From Sulfurovum sp. (lineage in GTDB: Bacteria > Campylobacterota > Campylobacteria > Campylobacterales > Sulfurovaceae): a DNA stretch of 24,522 bases. The position numbers and the translations under genes were made by a program. Where the stretch lies: positions 1 through 24,522 of the forward strand of contig JALVGO010000234.1 in the NCBI GenBank assembly GCA_027029065.1. The letters run 5' to 3'. Positions 16,210-23,698 of the stretch are shown here, in pieces (position 1 is the stretch's first letter; every line of letters begins with the position of its first letter). Under the pieces are notes generated by a model that worked only from the letters and a program-made list of their open reading frames with translations, made no database searches and was not told where the DNA came from.

Positions 16210-16630
16210 GGTGTTTTTAGATGCAAATATTTTGCTGGATATGATTGATCGTGATCGGGGTAGGGTTGACAGAACACGTCATTTGCTTGCCAAGATGCTC
16301 GAAGAGGGGGTAGTGCTGTACACCTCTTGTGATATTTTGAGCAATATTTACTATGTTGCAAGAAAACAGCTTCCAAAGCAGCAGCTTATTGAAGAGATGC
16401 TGCGTATCATTGAAATTTTTGAGATAGTCGAAATTAACAAAACGATGGCAAAGTCGGCATTGTTGAAAAACCTTGAAGCACCCAATTTGGATTTTGAAGA
16501 TCTGCTTCAGCGTGCCTGTGCAGAAACTGTCGAATGTGACTTGATTGTCAGTAACGACAAACGTTTTGTGCAGGGAAATATACCGGTATTGTCAACAACA
16601 GAAGCTGAGAAGCTAATGGAGCGCGCGTGA
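16196..16630 (+). CDS. PIN-domain ribonuclease toxin (VapC-like, PIN_3 type)
   Basis: A 144-residue PIN-domain protein. Acidic active-site candidates are D9 (FLDANILLD), D99/E101/D102 (LDFEDLLQRA) and D121 (IVSNDKRF). At the usual second acidic position the sequence has N50 (SCDILSNIYYV), an exchange I recall as frequent in PIN_3-type proteins, so it need not be inactive. Expected activity is metal-dependent RNA cleavage. The ATG lies inside the antitoxin gene and follows AAGAAGGG. Its TGA stop overlaps the GTG start of addA (GTGA), so addA translation is coupled to it. The pair separates addB from addA. Confidence 0.8.
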   Translation: MKISRVFLDANILLDMIDRDRGRVDRTRHLLAKMLEEGVVLYTSCDILSNIYYVARKQLPKQQLIEEMLRIIEIFEIVEINKTMAKSALLKNLEAPNLDFEDLLQRACAETVECDLIVSNDKRFVQGNIPVLSTTEAEKLMERA

Positions 16631-19359
16631 GTTTCAAACCCTTTTTGGCCTATTCCGCCTCTGCGGGAAGCGGTAAGACCTTTGCATTGGCAGTGCGTTA
16701 CATATCGCTGCTTTTTATGGGGGAGTCGCCTGCAACGATTTTGGCAGCGACTTTTACCAACAAAGCCGCTGCCGAGATGCGTCAGCGTGTGCTTGAATCA
16801 CTCAAGCATCTTGGAGCCAATGATGCCTTTCTCGATGCTGTTTGTGTGCAAACAGGCATGAGCAGGGAGGCGCTCTTTGCCAAGCAGCCTGAAGTGCTCT
16901 CCCGTTTTCTCTCTTCAACGTCGCATATTGTGACACTGGACAGTTTTTTTGCCTCCATTTTGCGTGCTGCGTCGCTGGAGGTCGGGCTGGAACCCGATTT
17001 TGTAACCAAAGATGAGCCGCACGAAAAGCTGGAGATGCATTTTCTTGATACCCTTGAATACGAAGGCAGGCTCGGCTCGCTTGTGCAGCTTGCGCTTGAC
17101 ATTGAGGACAAGCGTTTTGCGAAGATCTTTGATTTGATGCAGACATTCTACAAGGTCGATCCGCTGCTGCCTCAGCCGCCAAAAGTGACCCAGAGCATCA
17201 AAGCGCTTGAAGCAGATATCGAGTCGGCACGTCAAACGCTCTACGAAGCAGTTGTTGCTTCAGGTGCCTCCAAGAGTGCCATCAACAATTTTGCCCTTGC
17301 CAGTGCCAAGACACTGTTTGGCAAAAGCGTATTTTCCAAAGTGTCACTGAGTGAACATAGAAACTATAAGAAGTATATCCAGACCCATCCGGAGATTGAA
17401 ACGGGCTATCAGAGGCTCAGAGCGTTGCTGGGAGAGTGGGCACGGACAAAAGAGGCGATCGTACTTCAGGCAGTATTTGATGTGTACAGCTACTACAAAG
17501 ACGCTGTTGTAGGCAGTGCGGTGGCAACAGGGGTGTTGACCTTTGATGATCTTGCCTACTTCACCTACCGGCTGCTCTATGAGAGTGTCAGCAGAGAGTT
17601 CATCTATTTCAAGATCGATGCGAAGTTCAGGCATATTCTGCTCGATGAGTTTCAAGACACCTCCACACTGCAGTTTCTGCTGATCAAGCCGATGATCGAT
17701 GAGATCTTTGCCGGCAAAGGGCAGGGAGAGTTTAGAAGCTTCTTCTATGTGGGGGATACCAAGCAGTCACTCTACCGTTTCCGTGGTGGGGTGGAGGAGC
17801 TTTTCGACAAGGTTGCCGAGCGCTACAACATTGAGATAGAGCAGATGGATACCAACTACCGAAGCGCCAAAGCGGTGGTTGAGCAGGTCAACCGCTGGTT
17901 TGAGCCTGTTATGCCCGGCTACGTGCCGCAAAAGAGTGGTCCAAACGCTGCGGAAGGGTATGTGGAGGTCATCGAGAGTGATGCGCTGCTTGAAGAGGCG
18001 ATCGCACAGGCAAAAAGGCTGATGGATGCCGGTGTACGTGTCGATGACATCGCTTTTCTTGTCAGTACCAACAAAGACGGACAGGCACTGCAGGAGGCAT
18101 GTGAGAAAGAGGGTATCCATACACTTCTGAAGACCTCTTCATCTCTGAAGTATCTGCCCAAGATCGCTGCATTGGCTGCCATGGTGTCGTACCTCTTTTA
18201 CGGAGAACGTATCGATGCCGAGCCGCTGTTACAGAGAGTAGGGAAGAAGATCGATGAGACAGATACGGCATGGTTTCACCCGTTCATGTCGCCGCTGCAG
18301 GTACTTGACCATCTGATTCGGGCGTTTGGTTACTTCGATGAGGATCCCAATATTCTCAAACTGCTGGAGTTCGCCTCCGCTTTCAGTGACATACCCACCT
18401 TCCTCGAAGAGTTTGAAACTTCCCGCATTGCAATTGCCTCCCACTCTGTGCATGGTGCCAACATTATGACCATACACGGCTCCAAGGGGCTGGAGTTTCC
18501 CTATGTCATCGTCATGGACAAGCTGACCAAACCCAACAACGATACCGCACCGCTTATCTTTCATTACAACGATGCACTCTACATTGACAAGATTCTCTAC
18601 CGTACCAAAGGACGGGAACATTTTGATGAAGTTTACGCGCAGATTCTCGGAGCGAGAAAAGTATCGTCAGAAAAAGACAGGCTCAATGTACTCTATGTAG
18701 CACTGACAAGGGCGGTAGAGGGGATGCTGGTACTCAGAAAGCCGGAAGGCTCCATGTTTGATCCGCTTGGGATCGTTCCTAGTCGTCTGGGAACCTTGCG
18801 TGCTCTCACGGAAGATGTGCAGGAGGAGAGTGGGTGTGTGGCCGAAACACTGCCTGCGCGTGTGTGCTTTTACGGACGTCTGGAGGTAAAGGGAGAAGAG
18901 GAAGAGGAGAGAGACTATGCAGCAATACAGTTTGGGATCGCGCTGCACTATACGCTGGAGATGATGGGCAGTTTTGATACGCAGAGTCTTGAAGCGGCGA
19001 TGATCGCCGCAGAAAACCGCTACGGTCAGCGTATCGGCAAAGAGGGGCTTGAAGAGATACGAAGGCGCATTGCCATGCTGCTTGCACATGAACCGTTCAT
19101 GCGACTGCTTGAGGGAGCCAAGATCAGCAAAGAGCAGGCACTCAGCTACAACGGAGAGCTAAAACAGCTTGATCTGCTGCTTGCGTATGAGGATCGTACG
19201 GTGGTAGTGGACTACAAAAGTTCACGCCGGTACAGTTTCAAGCATCAGGAACAGGTTGCATGGTATGCCAAAGCGGTGGCGTCGCTGCTGCACAAACCGA
19301 CTGAGGGGGTCTTGGTTTACCTCGAAAAAGAGGGAATTTCACTATTAAACTTAAAGTAA
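16627..19359 (+). CDS. addA: AddA-like (RecB-type) helicase-nuclease
   Basis: A 910-residue UvrD/RecB-family helicase with a C-terminal nuclease. Helicase motifs: Walker A SASAGSGKT (10-18), LLDEFQDTS with D340 and E341, GDTKQSLYRFRGG, NYRSAKAVV, TIHGSKGLEF (615-624) and NVLYVALTRA. The nuclease has D862-Y-K864 in VVDYKSSRR, with FGIALHYTLE upstream carrying the family His. It unwinds and trims broken DNA ends together with AddB. Start: GTG at 16627, five bases after GGAG, overlapping the toxin stop. Shorter than AddA of Firmicutes but of usual size for Campylobacterota. Confidence 0.92.
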   Translation: MSFKPFLAYSASAGSGKTFALAVRYISLLFMGESPATILAATFTNKAAAEMRQRVLESLKHLGANDAFLDAVCVQTGMSREALFAKQPEVLSRFLSSTSHIVTLDSFFASILRAASLEVGLEPDFVTKDEPHEKLEMHFLDTLEYEGRLGSLVQLALDIEDKRFAKIFDLMQTFYKVDPLLPQPPKVTQSIKALEADIESARQTLYEAVVASGASKSAINNFALASAKTLFGKSVFSKVSLSEHRNYKKYIQTHPEIETGYQRLRALLGEWARTKEAIVLQAVFDVYSYYKDAVVGSAVATGVLTFDDLAYFTYRLLYESVSREFIYFKIDAKFRHILLDEFQDTSTLQFLLIKPMIDEIFAGKGQGEFRSFFYVGDTKQSLYRFRGGVEELFDKVAERYNIEIEQMDTNYRSAKAVVEQVNRWFEPVMPGYVPQKSGPNAAEGYVEVIESDALLEEAIAQAKRLMDAGVRVDDIAFLVSTNKDGQALQEACEKEGIHTLLKTSSSLKYLPKIAALAAMVSYLFYGERIDAEPLLQRVGKKIDETDTAWFHPFMSPLQVLDHLIRAFGYFDEDPNILKLLEFASAFSDIPTFLEEFETSRIAIASHSVHGANIMTIHGSKGLEFPYVIVMDKLTKPNNDTAPLIFHYNDALYIDKILYRTKGREHFDEVYAQILGARKVSSEKDRLNVLYVALTRAVEGMLVLRKPEGSMFDPLGIVPSRLGTLRALTEDVQEESGCVAETLPARVCFYGRLEVKGEEEEERDYAAIQFGIALHYTLEMMGSFDTQSLEAAMIAAENRYGQRIGKEGLEEIRRRIAMLLAHEPFMRLLEGAKISKEQALSYNGELKQLDLLLAYEDRTVVVDYKSSRRYSFKHQEQVAWYAKAVASLLHKPTEGVLVYLEKEGISLLNLK

Positions 19360-19392
19360 ACTGAATTTAAAATTATTTTAAGAATAAATGGG

Positions 19393-19398
19393 TACAAT
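19393..19398 (+). promoter_or_regulatory. -10 of the rplM-rpsI operon
   Basis: TACAAT (19393-19398) in GGGTACAATCC. An AT-rich inverted repeat, TTAAAAT (19367-19373) and ATTTTAA (19375-19381), stands where -35 and upstream contacts would be. The predicted start is near 19405 with a leader of about 50 nt, room for autoregulation by a ribosomal protein, though no known motif is recognised. Confidence 0.45.
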
Positions 19399-19454
19399 CC
19401 GTCCACAAAAAGCATTGTCTTGGCAGTGTTTTATTCAAAACAAGGAAAACCATC

Positions 19455-19880
19455 ATGAAAATGACAAAAGTCGTAAAACCTCATGAAGTACAGCGTGACT
19501 GGGTTCTGATCGATGCAGAAGGTAAAACATTCGGTCGTATTCTGACTGAAGTTGCTTCTATCCTCAGAGGAAAGCACAAGCCATCATTTACACCCAATGT
19601 TGACTGTGGTGACTACGTAGTGATCATCAACGCTGAGAAAGCGAAATTCACCGGTGTAAAAATGGATGAGAAAGAGTACTTCACGCACTCTGGATACTTC
19701 GGTTCAACGAAGTCCAAAAAACTGAGCGATATGCTTGAGAACCACACTGAAAAGCTCTACAAGCTTGCGGTAAGAGGGATGCTCCCTAAAACAAAACTCG
19801 GTAAGCAGATGCTGAAAAAACTCAAAGTGTATGCCGGTTCTGAACATCCGCACACTGCACAAATCAATAAGGAAGCGTAA
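19455..19880 (+). CDS. rplM: 50S ribosomal protein L13
   Basis: A 141-residue L13. Family signatures: [19 protein letters not shown] near the start, [24 protein letters not shown], and [15 protein letters not shown] with HPHTAQ at the end. An AAGGAAAA site (19442-19449) precedes the ATG at 19455; a second ATG two codons later is possible. It is the first gene of the usual rplM-rpsI pair, with 2 nt between them. Confidence 0.97.
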   Translation: MKMTKVVKPHEVQRDWVLIDAEGKTFGRILTEVASILRGKHKPSFTPNVDCGDYVVIINAEKAKFTGVKMDEKEYFTHSGYFGSTKSKKLSDMLENHTEKLYKLAVRGMLPKTKLGKQMLKKLKVYAGSEHPHTAQINKEA

Positions 19881-19882
19881 TC

Positions 19883-20272
19883 ATGGCAACAATTTATGCA
19901 ACAGGAAAAAGAAAATCAGCGATCGCAAAAGTCTGGATCACTCCGGGTAACGGTGAGATGCTTATCAACGGTAAAACACTCGACCAGTGGCTCGGCGGAC
20001 ACGAAACACTGAAAATGAAAGTCAGACTGCCGCTTGAAGCGACAAAGCAGCTTGAGTCTCTGAACATCAAAGCAACCACACTGGGCGGCGGTTACTCTGC
20101 ACAGGCAGACGCTGTAAAACACGGTATCTCCAAAGCACTCGTAGCATACGAGCCATCTTTCAGAGCGATCCTCAAGCCTATGGGACTTCTTACACGTGAC
20201 TCAAGAGTGGTTGAGCGTAAGAAACCAGGTAAGAAAAAAGCGAGACGTTCTCCACAGTTCTCAAAAAGATAG
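19883..20272 (+). CDS. rpsI: 30S ribosomal protein S9
   Basis: A 129-residue S9 with the N-terminal [15 protein letters not shown], the glycine-rich [19 protein letters not shown], and the Lys/Arg-rich tail [15 protein letters not shown] whose final Arg reaches the ribosomal P site. It follows rplM by 2 nt and is closed by an intrinsic terminator. Confidence 0.97.
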   Translation: MATIYATGKRKSAIAKVWITPGNGEMLINGKTLDQWLGGHETLKMKVRLPLEATKQLESLNIKATTLGGGYSAQADAVKHGISKALVAYEPSFRAILKPMGLLTRDSRVVERKKPGKKKARRSPQFSKR

Positions 20273-20299
20273 TCGGTACCTTCTGCTGTACTCTCTTGG

Positions 20300-20337
20300 C
20301 TCCAAGCCTTTTTGGGTTTGGGGTTTTCTTCTATTTT
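20300..20337 (+). terminator. intrinsic terminator of rplM-rpsI
   Basis: A nine-pair stem (20300-20308 with 20315-20323, including two G-U pairs) encloses a six-base T-rich loop. TTTTCTTCTATTTT follows directly. This is the best terminator in the window. Confidence 0.75.
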
Positions 20338-20607
20338 ATTTTCTGCATTTTTATTTTCATCTTCTTCATTTTCTGCAAAAACAAAAGCTATAAAGGTAGT
20401 ATTTTATTACCGCACCAACTAAATACCTAAAACTTTGATGCAGCAATTTCGTTCATAATCAAGGCAGATTTTCGTAGGACTCGCCAAAGCGAATGCAAGA
20501 TAATAACAAAACACTAAGTGTATACTTCTGAGTAATACAAATAATTTTAAGCAAAAGCAAATAGAAATAACTGTACGATTCCTAAATAGACAATAAAAGG
20601 AACGTGC
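20338..20607. other. non-coding spacer with T-rich tract and hairpin, before the restriction locus
   Basis: About 270 nt without a supportable gene. A T/C-rich tract to about 20375 repeats ATTTTCTGC. GGTAGTA (20395-20401) pairs with TATTACC (20405-20411) with one G-U pair; on the minus strand this hairpin is followed by T-rich sequence and would work as a terminator. A -10-like TATACT lies at 20521-20526, about 80 nt before the first hsdS. The stretch 20420-20500 has no match I can name, though its look suggests an interspersed intergenic repeat. Confidence 0.45.
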
Positions 20608-21207
20608 TTGACTGTTTTTCTAAGTGATATTGCCACTGTTCGTACCGGACTGGTTATTGCCAGGAAGAAGGCGCAATTGGATTCGCCATCGAAAATAGAG
20701 TATGAGCAGATTTCTTTAAAATATTTTGGTGCTGGAGTGGCGTTAACCAAACCGGAAAAAGAGAAAGATATTTTTATCGCTGCTGAAAAGATTGACCGTA
20801 AATATTTCACGCGAGAAGGGGATGTAGTGGTACGGCTGCGTGCTCCAAGCTCGGCAGTTTATATAGAAAAAGAGGATGAAGGTTTGCTTATTCACTCTCT
20901 TTTGGCTGTGATCCGTGTAAAGAGCGACAAGGTAAATGCAAAATATCTGGCATATTATTTAAATGCACACGTCACACAACGTGTTTTGAAACAGGATATC
21001 AAAGGGACGGCTATCCCCATGTTGAAGACCAGAGATCTGGAGCAGATGGCTGTTGCACTGCCTCCTGTGAAGAAGCAAAAAGAGCTGGTGAAGTTATTGG
21101 AGCTTGCTGACAAAGAGCGGGCATTGCTTCACAGGTTGGCAGAAGAGAAACAACGACTTTCACAAGCATTTCTCGATACAATCATACAACAAAACAAGGA
21201 AGACTGA
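20608..21207 (+). CDS. single-TRD type I restriction specificity subunit (half HsdS)
   Basis: A 199-residue protein starting at TTG, five bases after AAAAGGAA. It has one target-recognition domain: FLSDIATVRTGL at the start, EGDVVVRLRAPSSAV in the middle and the closing IKGTAIPMLKTRDLEQMAVALPP. A single coiled helix follows, KELVKLLELADKERALLHRLAEEKQRL written here in parts: KELVKLLELADKE and RALLHRLAEEKQRL. Normal HsdS has two such units, so this is half-sized. Half-subunits can dimerise and read a symmetric target. No frameshift remnant follows: hsdM begins 2 nt later, so it looks like an intact short gene. Confidence 0.75.
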   Translation: MTVFLSDIATVRTGLVIARKKAQLDSPSKIEYEQISLKYFGAGVALTKPEKEKDIFIAAEKIDRKYFTREGDVVVRLRAPSSAVYIEKEDEGLLIHSLLAVIRVKSDKVNAKYLAYYLNAHVTQRVLKQDIKGTAIPMLKTRDLEQMAVALPPVKKQKELVKLLELADKERALLHRLAEEKQRLSQAFLDTIIQQNKED

Positions 21208-21209
21208 TC

Positions 21210-22697
21210 ATGCAAAAAACGACACAAGAGACTATCAACAACATTGTCTGGAGAGCCTGTGACACCTTTAGGGGTACAATGGACAGTAGTGAGTACAAAG
21301 ATTATGTGCTGACGATGCTCTTTGTGAAGTATCTCTCTGACTTTTATAAAGAGAAGATTGAAGAGCTGCATGAGAAGTACAAGGGCAATGAGGAGCGGAT
21401 CGCCAAGAGCCTGAAGCGTGAGAAGTTTGTACTCGATGAACGCTGTACATTCGACTATCTGCTTAAACACAAAGAAGACCCCAATATCGGAGAGATCATC
21501 AACAAAGCATTGGAGCGCATCGAAGAGGACAACCGGGAAAAACTGGAGGGGATCTTCCGCAATGTGGACTTCAATTCCGAGACCAAGCTGGGCGGTACCA
21601 AAGAGCGTAATGCTATTCTCAAGCATCTGCTGGAGGATTTTGCCAACGAGAAGCTGGATCTGCGTCCGTCTATGCTGGAGGGAAATGATGTTATAGGGGA
21701 CGCCTATGAGTATCTTATCTCCCATTTTGCAAGTGATGCGGGGAAGAAAGGGGGAGAATTTTTCACCCCGAGCGCTGTCTCTACACTGCTTGCCAAGCTG
21801 GTGCAGGCACATGAAGGGGATCGCATCTATGATCCGACCTGCGGGTCTGGTTCGCTGCTTATCAAGGCGAGTAAAGAGGTGGGGAATGAGAACTTTGCTA
21901 TATATGGACAGGAGAAAAATGGACAGACCCATGCCCTGTGTAAGATGAATATGTTTCTGCATGAGATCAATGATGCCAATATTGCATGGGGTGATACCCT
22001 GCGCAACCCGCTGCATATCGAAAACGACCACTTGATGAAATTTGATGTCGTTGTAGCCAATCCGCCCTTTTCACTCGACAAGTGGGGTGCGGAGGATCTG
22101 GCAGATGACAAGTATGGCAGATTTAAGTACGGCTTGCCTCCCAAAAGCAAGGGCGATTACGCCTTTGTGGAGCATATGATTGCAAGTCTCAATGCCGAGG
22201 GGCGTATGGGGGTGGTGCTGCCTCACGGTGTGCTCTTTCGAGGGGCAAGCGAAGGGAAGATACGAAAGGGGATCATCGATGACAATCTTCTCGATGCGGT
22301 CATCGGACTCCCTGCCAATCTCTTTTTCGGTACGGGGATTCCTGCGACGATACTGATCTTCAAAAAAGGCAGAGAGAACACCGATGTGCTCTTCATCGAT
22401 GCGAGTCGTGAGTTTGACAAAGAGAAAAACCAAAACACGCTCAATGATACGCATATCAAAAAAATACTCGATACCTACCACCAAAGAAAAGAGATAGAGA
22501 AGTACTCACATATCGCTACCTACGAAGAGATACAGGAGAACGACTACAATCTTAACATCCCCCGTTATGTCGATACGTTTGAAGAGGAGGAACCTGTTGA
22601 TATTGAAGCGACCAAAAAGCGGATCACCGAGATAGAAGCGGAACTCTCCGAAGTGAAACAGCAGATGCAGGTGTATCTGGAGGAGCTTGGGTTATGA
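21210..22697 (+). CDS. hsdM: type I restriction-modification DNA methyltransferase subunit
   Basis: A 495-residue HsdM, an N6-adenine methyltransferase using S-adenosylmethionine. The N-terminal helical domain includes SSEYKDYVLTMLFVKYLSD and the substrate-proximal GGEFFTPSAVSTLL. The cofactor-binding motif I is YDPTCGSGSLLIKA (D208 to A220) and the catalytic motif IV is NPPF at 284-287. The C-terminus ends in a coiled helix for contact with HsdS. AAGGAAG precedes the ATG. It is placed between two specificity genes; its stop overlaps the next ATG (ATGA). All motifs are intact. Confidence 0.95.
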   Translation: MQKTTQETINNIVWRACDTFRGTMDSSEYKDYVLTMLFVKYLSDFYKEKIEELHEKYKGNEERIAKSLKREKFVLDERCTFDYLLKHKEDPNIGEIINKALERIEEDNREKLEGIFRNVDFNSETKLGGTKERNAILKHLLEDFANEKLDLRPSMLEGNDVIGDAYEYLISHFASDAGKKGGEFFTPSAVSTLLAKLVQAHEGDRIYDPTCGSGSLLIKASKEVGNENFAIYGQEKNGQTHALCKMNMFLHEINDANIAWGDTLRNPLHIENDHLMKFDVVVANPPFSLDKWGAEDLADDKYGRFKYGLPPKSKGDYAFVEHMIASLNAEGRMGVVLPHGVLFRGASEGKIRKGIIDDNLLDAVIGLPANLFFGTGIPATILIFKKGRENTDVLFIDASREFDKEKNQNTLNDTHIKKILDTYHQRKEIEKYSHIATYEEIQENDYNLNIPRYVDTFEEEEPVDIEATKKRITEIEAELSEVKQQMQVYLEELGL

Positions 22698-23698
22698 GTG
22701 AGATACTTTTGTACAGAACGCCCAATGATGATGTAAGGCTTGAGGTGTTGATACGAGATGAGACGATATGGCTCACGCAAAAGCAGATAGCTGAGCTTTT
22801 TGGTGTAAAAATACCTGCTATTTCCAAGCATATTAAAAATATATATGAGAGTGGTGAACTTGATGAAAAAGTGGTTGTTTCCAAAATGGAAATAACCACT
22901 CAACACGGTGCTATTGAAGGAAAGAAACAAAAAAAAGAGGTCAATTTTTACAATCTTGATATGATTATTTCCATAGGTTACCGTGTCAACTCCATACAAG
23001 CGACCCAGTTTCGCATTTGGGCGACCTCTGTTTTGAAAGAGTATATCATCAAAGGGTTTGCGATGGATGATGAACGGCTCAAAAACCCTGACAACCCTTT
23101 TGGCAAAGACTATTTTGATGAACAGCTTGAGCGGATTCGTGATATACGAAGCAGTGAGCGGAGGTTTTACCAGAAGATTACCGATATTTATGCACAATGC
23201 AGTGCCGACTATGACCCACACAGTTCGATGACACAGGAGTTTTATGCGACGGTACAAAACAAAATGCACTATGCCATCACAGGGCAGACGGCAGCAGAGA
23301 TTGTCCATACCCGTGCAGACAGCCAAAAGCCAAACATGGGATTGACCAACTGGAAAAACAGCCCCAAAGGGAAGATACGCAAAGCCGATGTTGCGGTTGC
23401 CAAAAACTACCTGAGCGAAGACGAATTGGATGCTTACAATCGCATTGTCGAGATGTATCTGAACTTTGCAGAGATGCAGGCAAAAAACAAAAAAGTGATG
23501 TACCAAAAGGACTGGATCGAGAAGCTCAATGCTTTTTTGACGCTCAATGACAGAGAGATTCTTCAAGACAAGGGGAAAGTGAGTGCCACGATAGCTAAGA
23601 AACTGGCGGAGAGTGAGTTTGAAAAGTACAGAGAACGGGAAAACAGTACCTATGTTTCGGACTTTGACAAGATGGTTGCGAAGTTGGAGAAGAAGTGA
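22694..23698 (+). CDS. RhuM family protein (virulence RhuM-like)
   Basis: A 334-residue protein. The N-terminal half is the RhuM/KilA-N-like DNA-binding part: IWLTQKQIAELFGVKIPAI followed by SKHIKNIYESGEL, then VNFYNLDMIISIGYRVNS and QFRIWATSVLKEYIIKGF. The C-terminal half (about 150-334) has SSERRFYQKITDIYAQ, a middle part with YAITGQTAAEIV, and SEDELDAYNRIVEMYLNFAE. Such proteins commonly lie inside type I restriction loci, where their role is unsettled (regulator, toxin-like or defence accessory). Overlaps by 4 nt with hsdM and by 1 nt with the next hsdS, so it belongs to the same operon. Confidence 0.85.
   Translation: MSEILLYRTPNDDVRLEVLIRDETIWLTQKQIAELFGVKIPAISKHIKNIYESGELDEKVVVSKMEITTQHGAIEGKKQKKEVNFYNLDMIISIGYRVNSIQATQFRIWATSVLKEYIIKGFAMDDERLKNPDNPFGKDYFDEQLERIRDIRSSERRFYQKITDIYAQCSADYDPHSSMTQEFYATVQNKMHYAITGQTAAEIVHTRADSQKPNMGLTNWKNSPKGKIRKADVAVAKNYLSEDELDAYNRIVEMYLNFAEMQAKNKKVMYQKDWIEKLNAFLTLNDREILQDKGKVSATIAKKLAESEFEKYRERENSTYVSDFDKMVAKLEKK

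Noticed and set aside
15890..16630. Transposon insertion carrying the toxin-antitoxin pair
   Set aside because: No transposase, terminal inverted repeats or target duplications could be seen at either border.
20273..20390. Possible acidic minus-strand peptide (AENEEDENKN-like reading) after rpsI
   Set aside because: The Glu/Asn/Lys-rich reading is what a T/C-rich tract gives on its complement; a stop lies just upstream on that strand and there is no start codon or binding site. The plus strand is better explained by the terminator.
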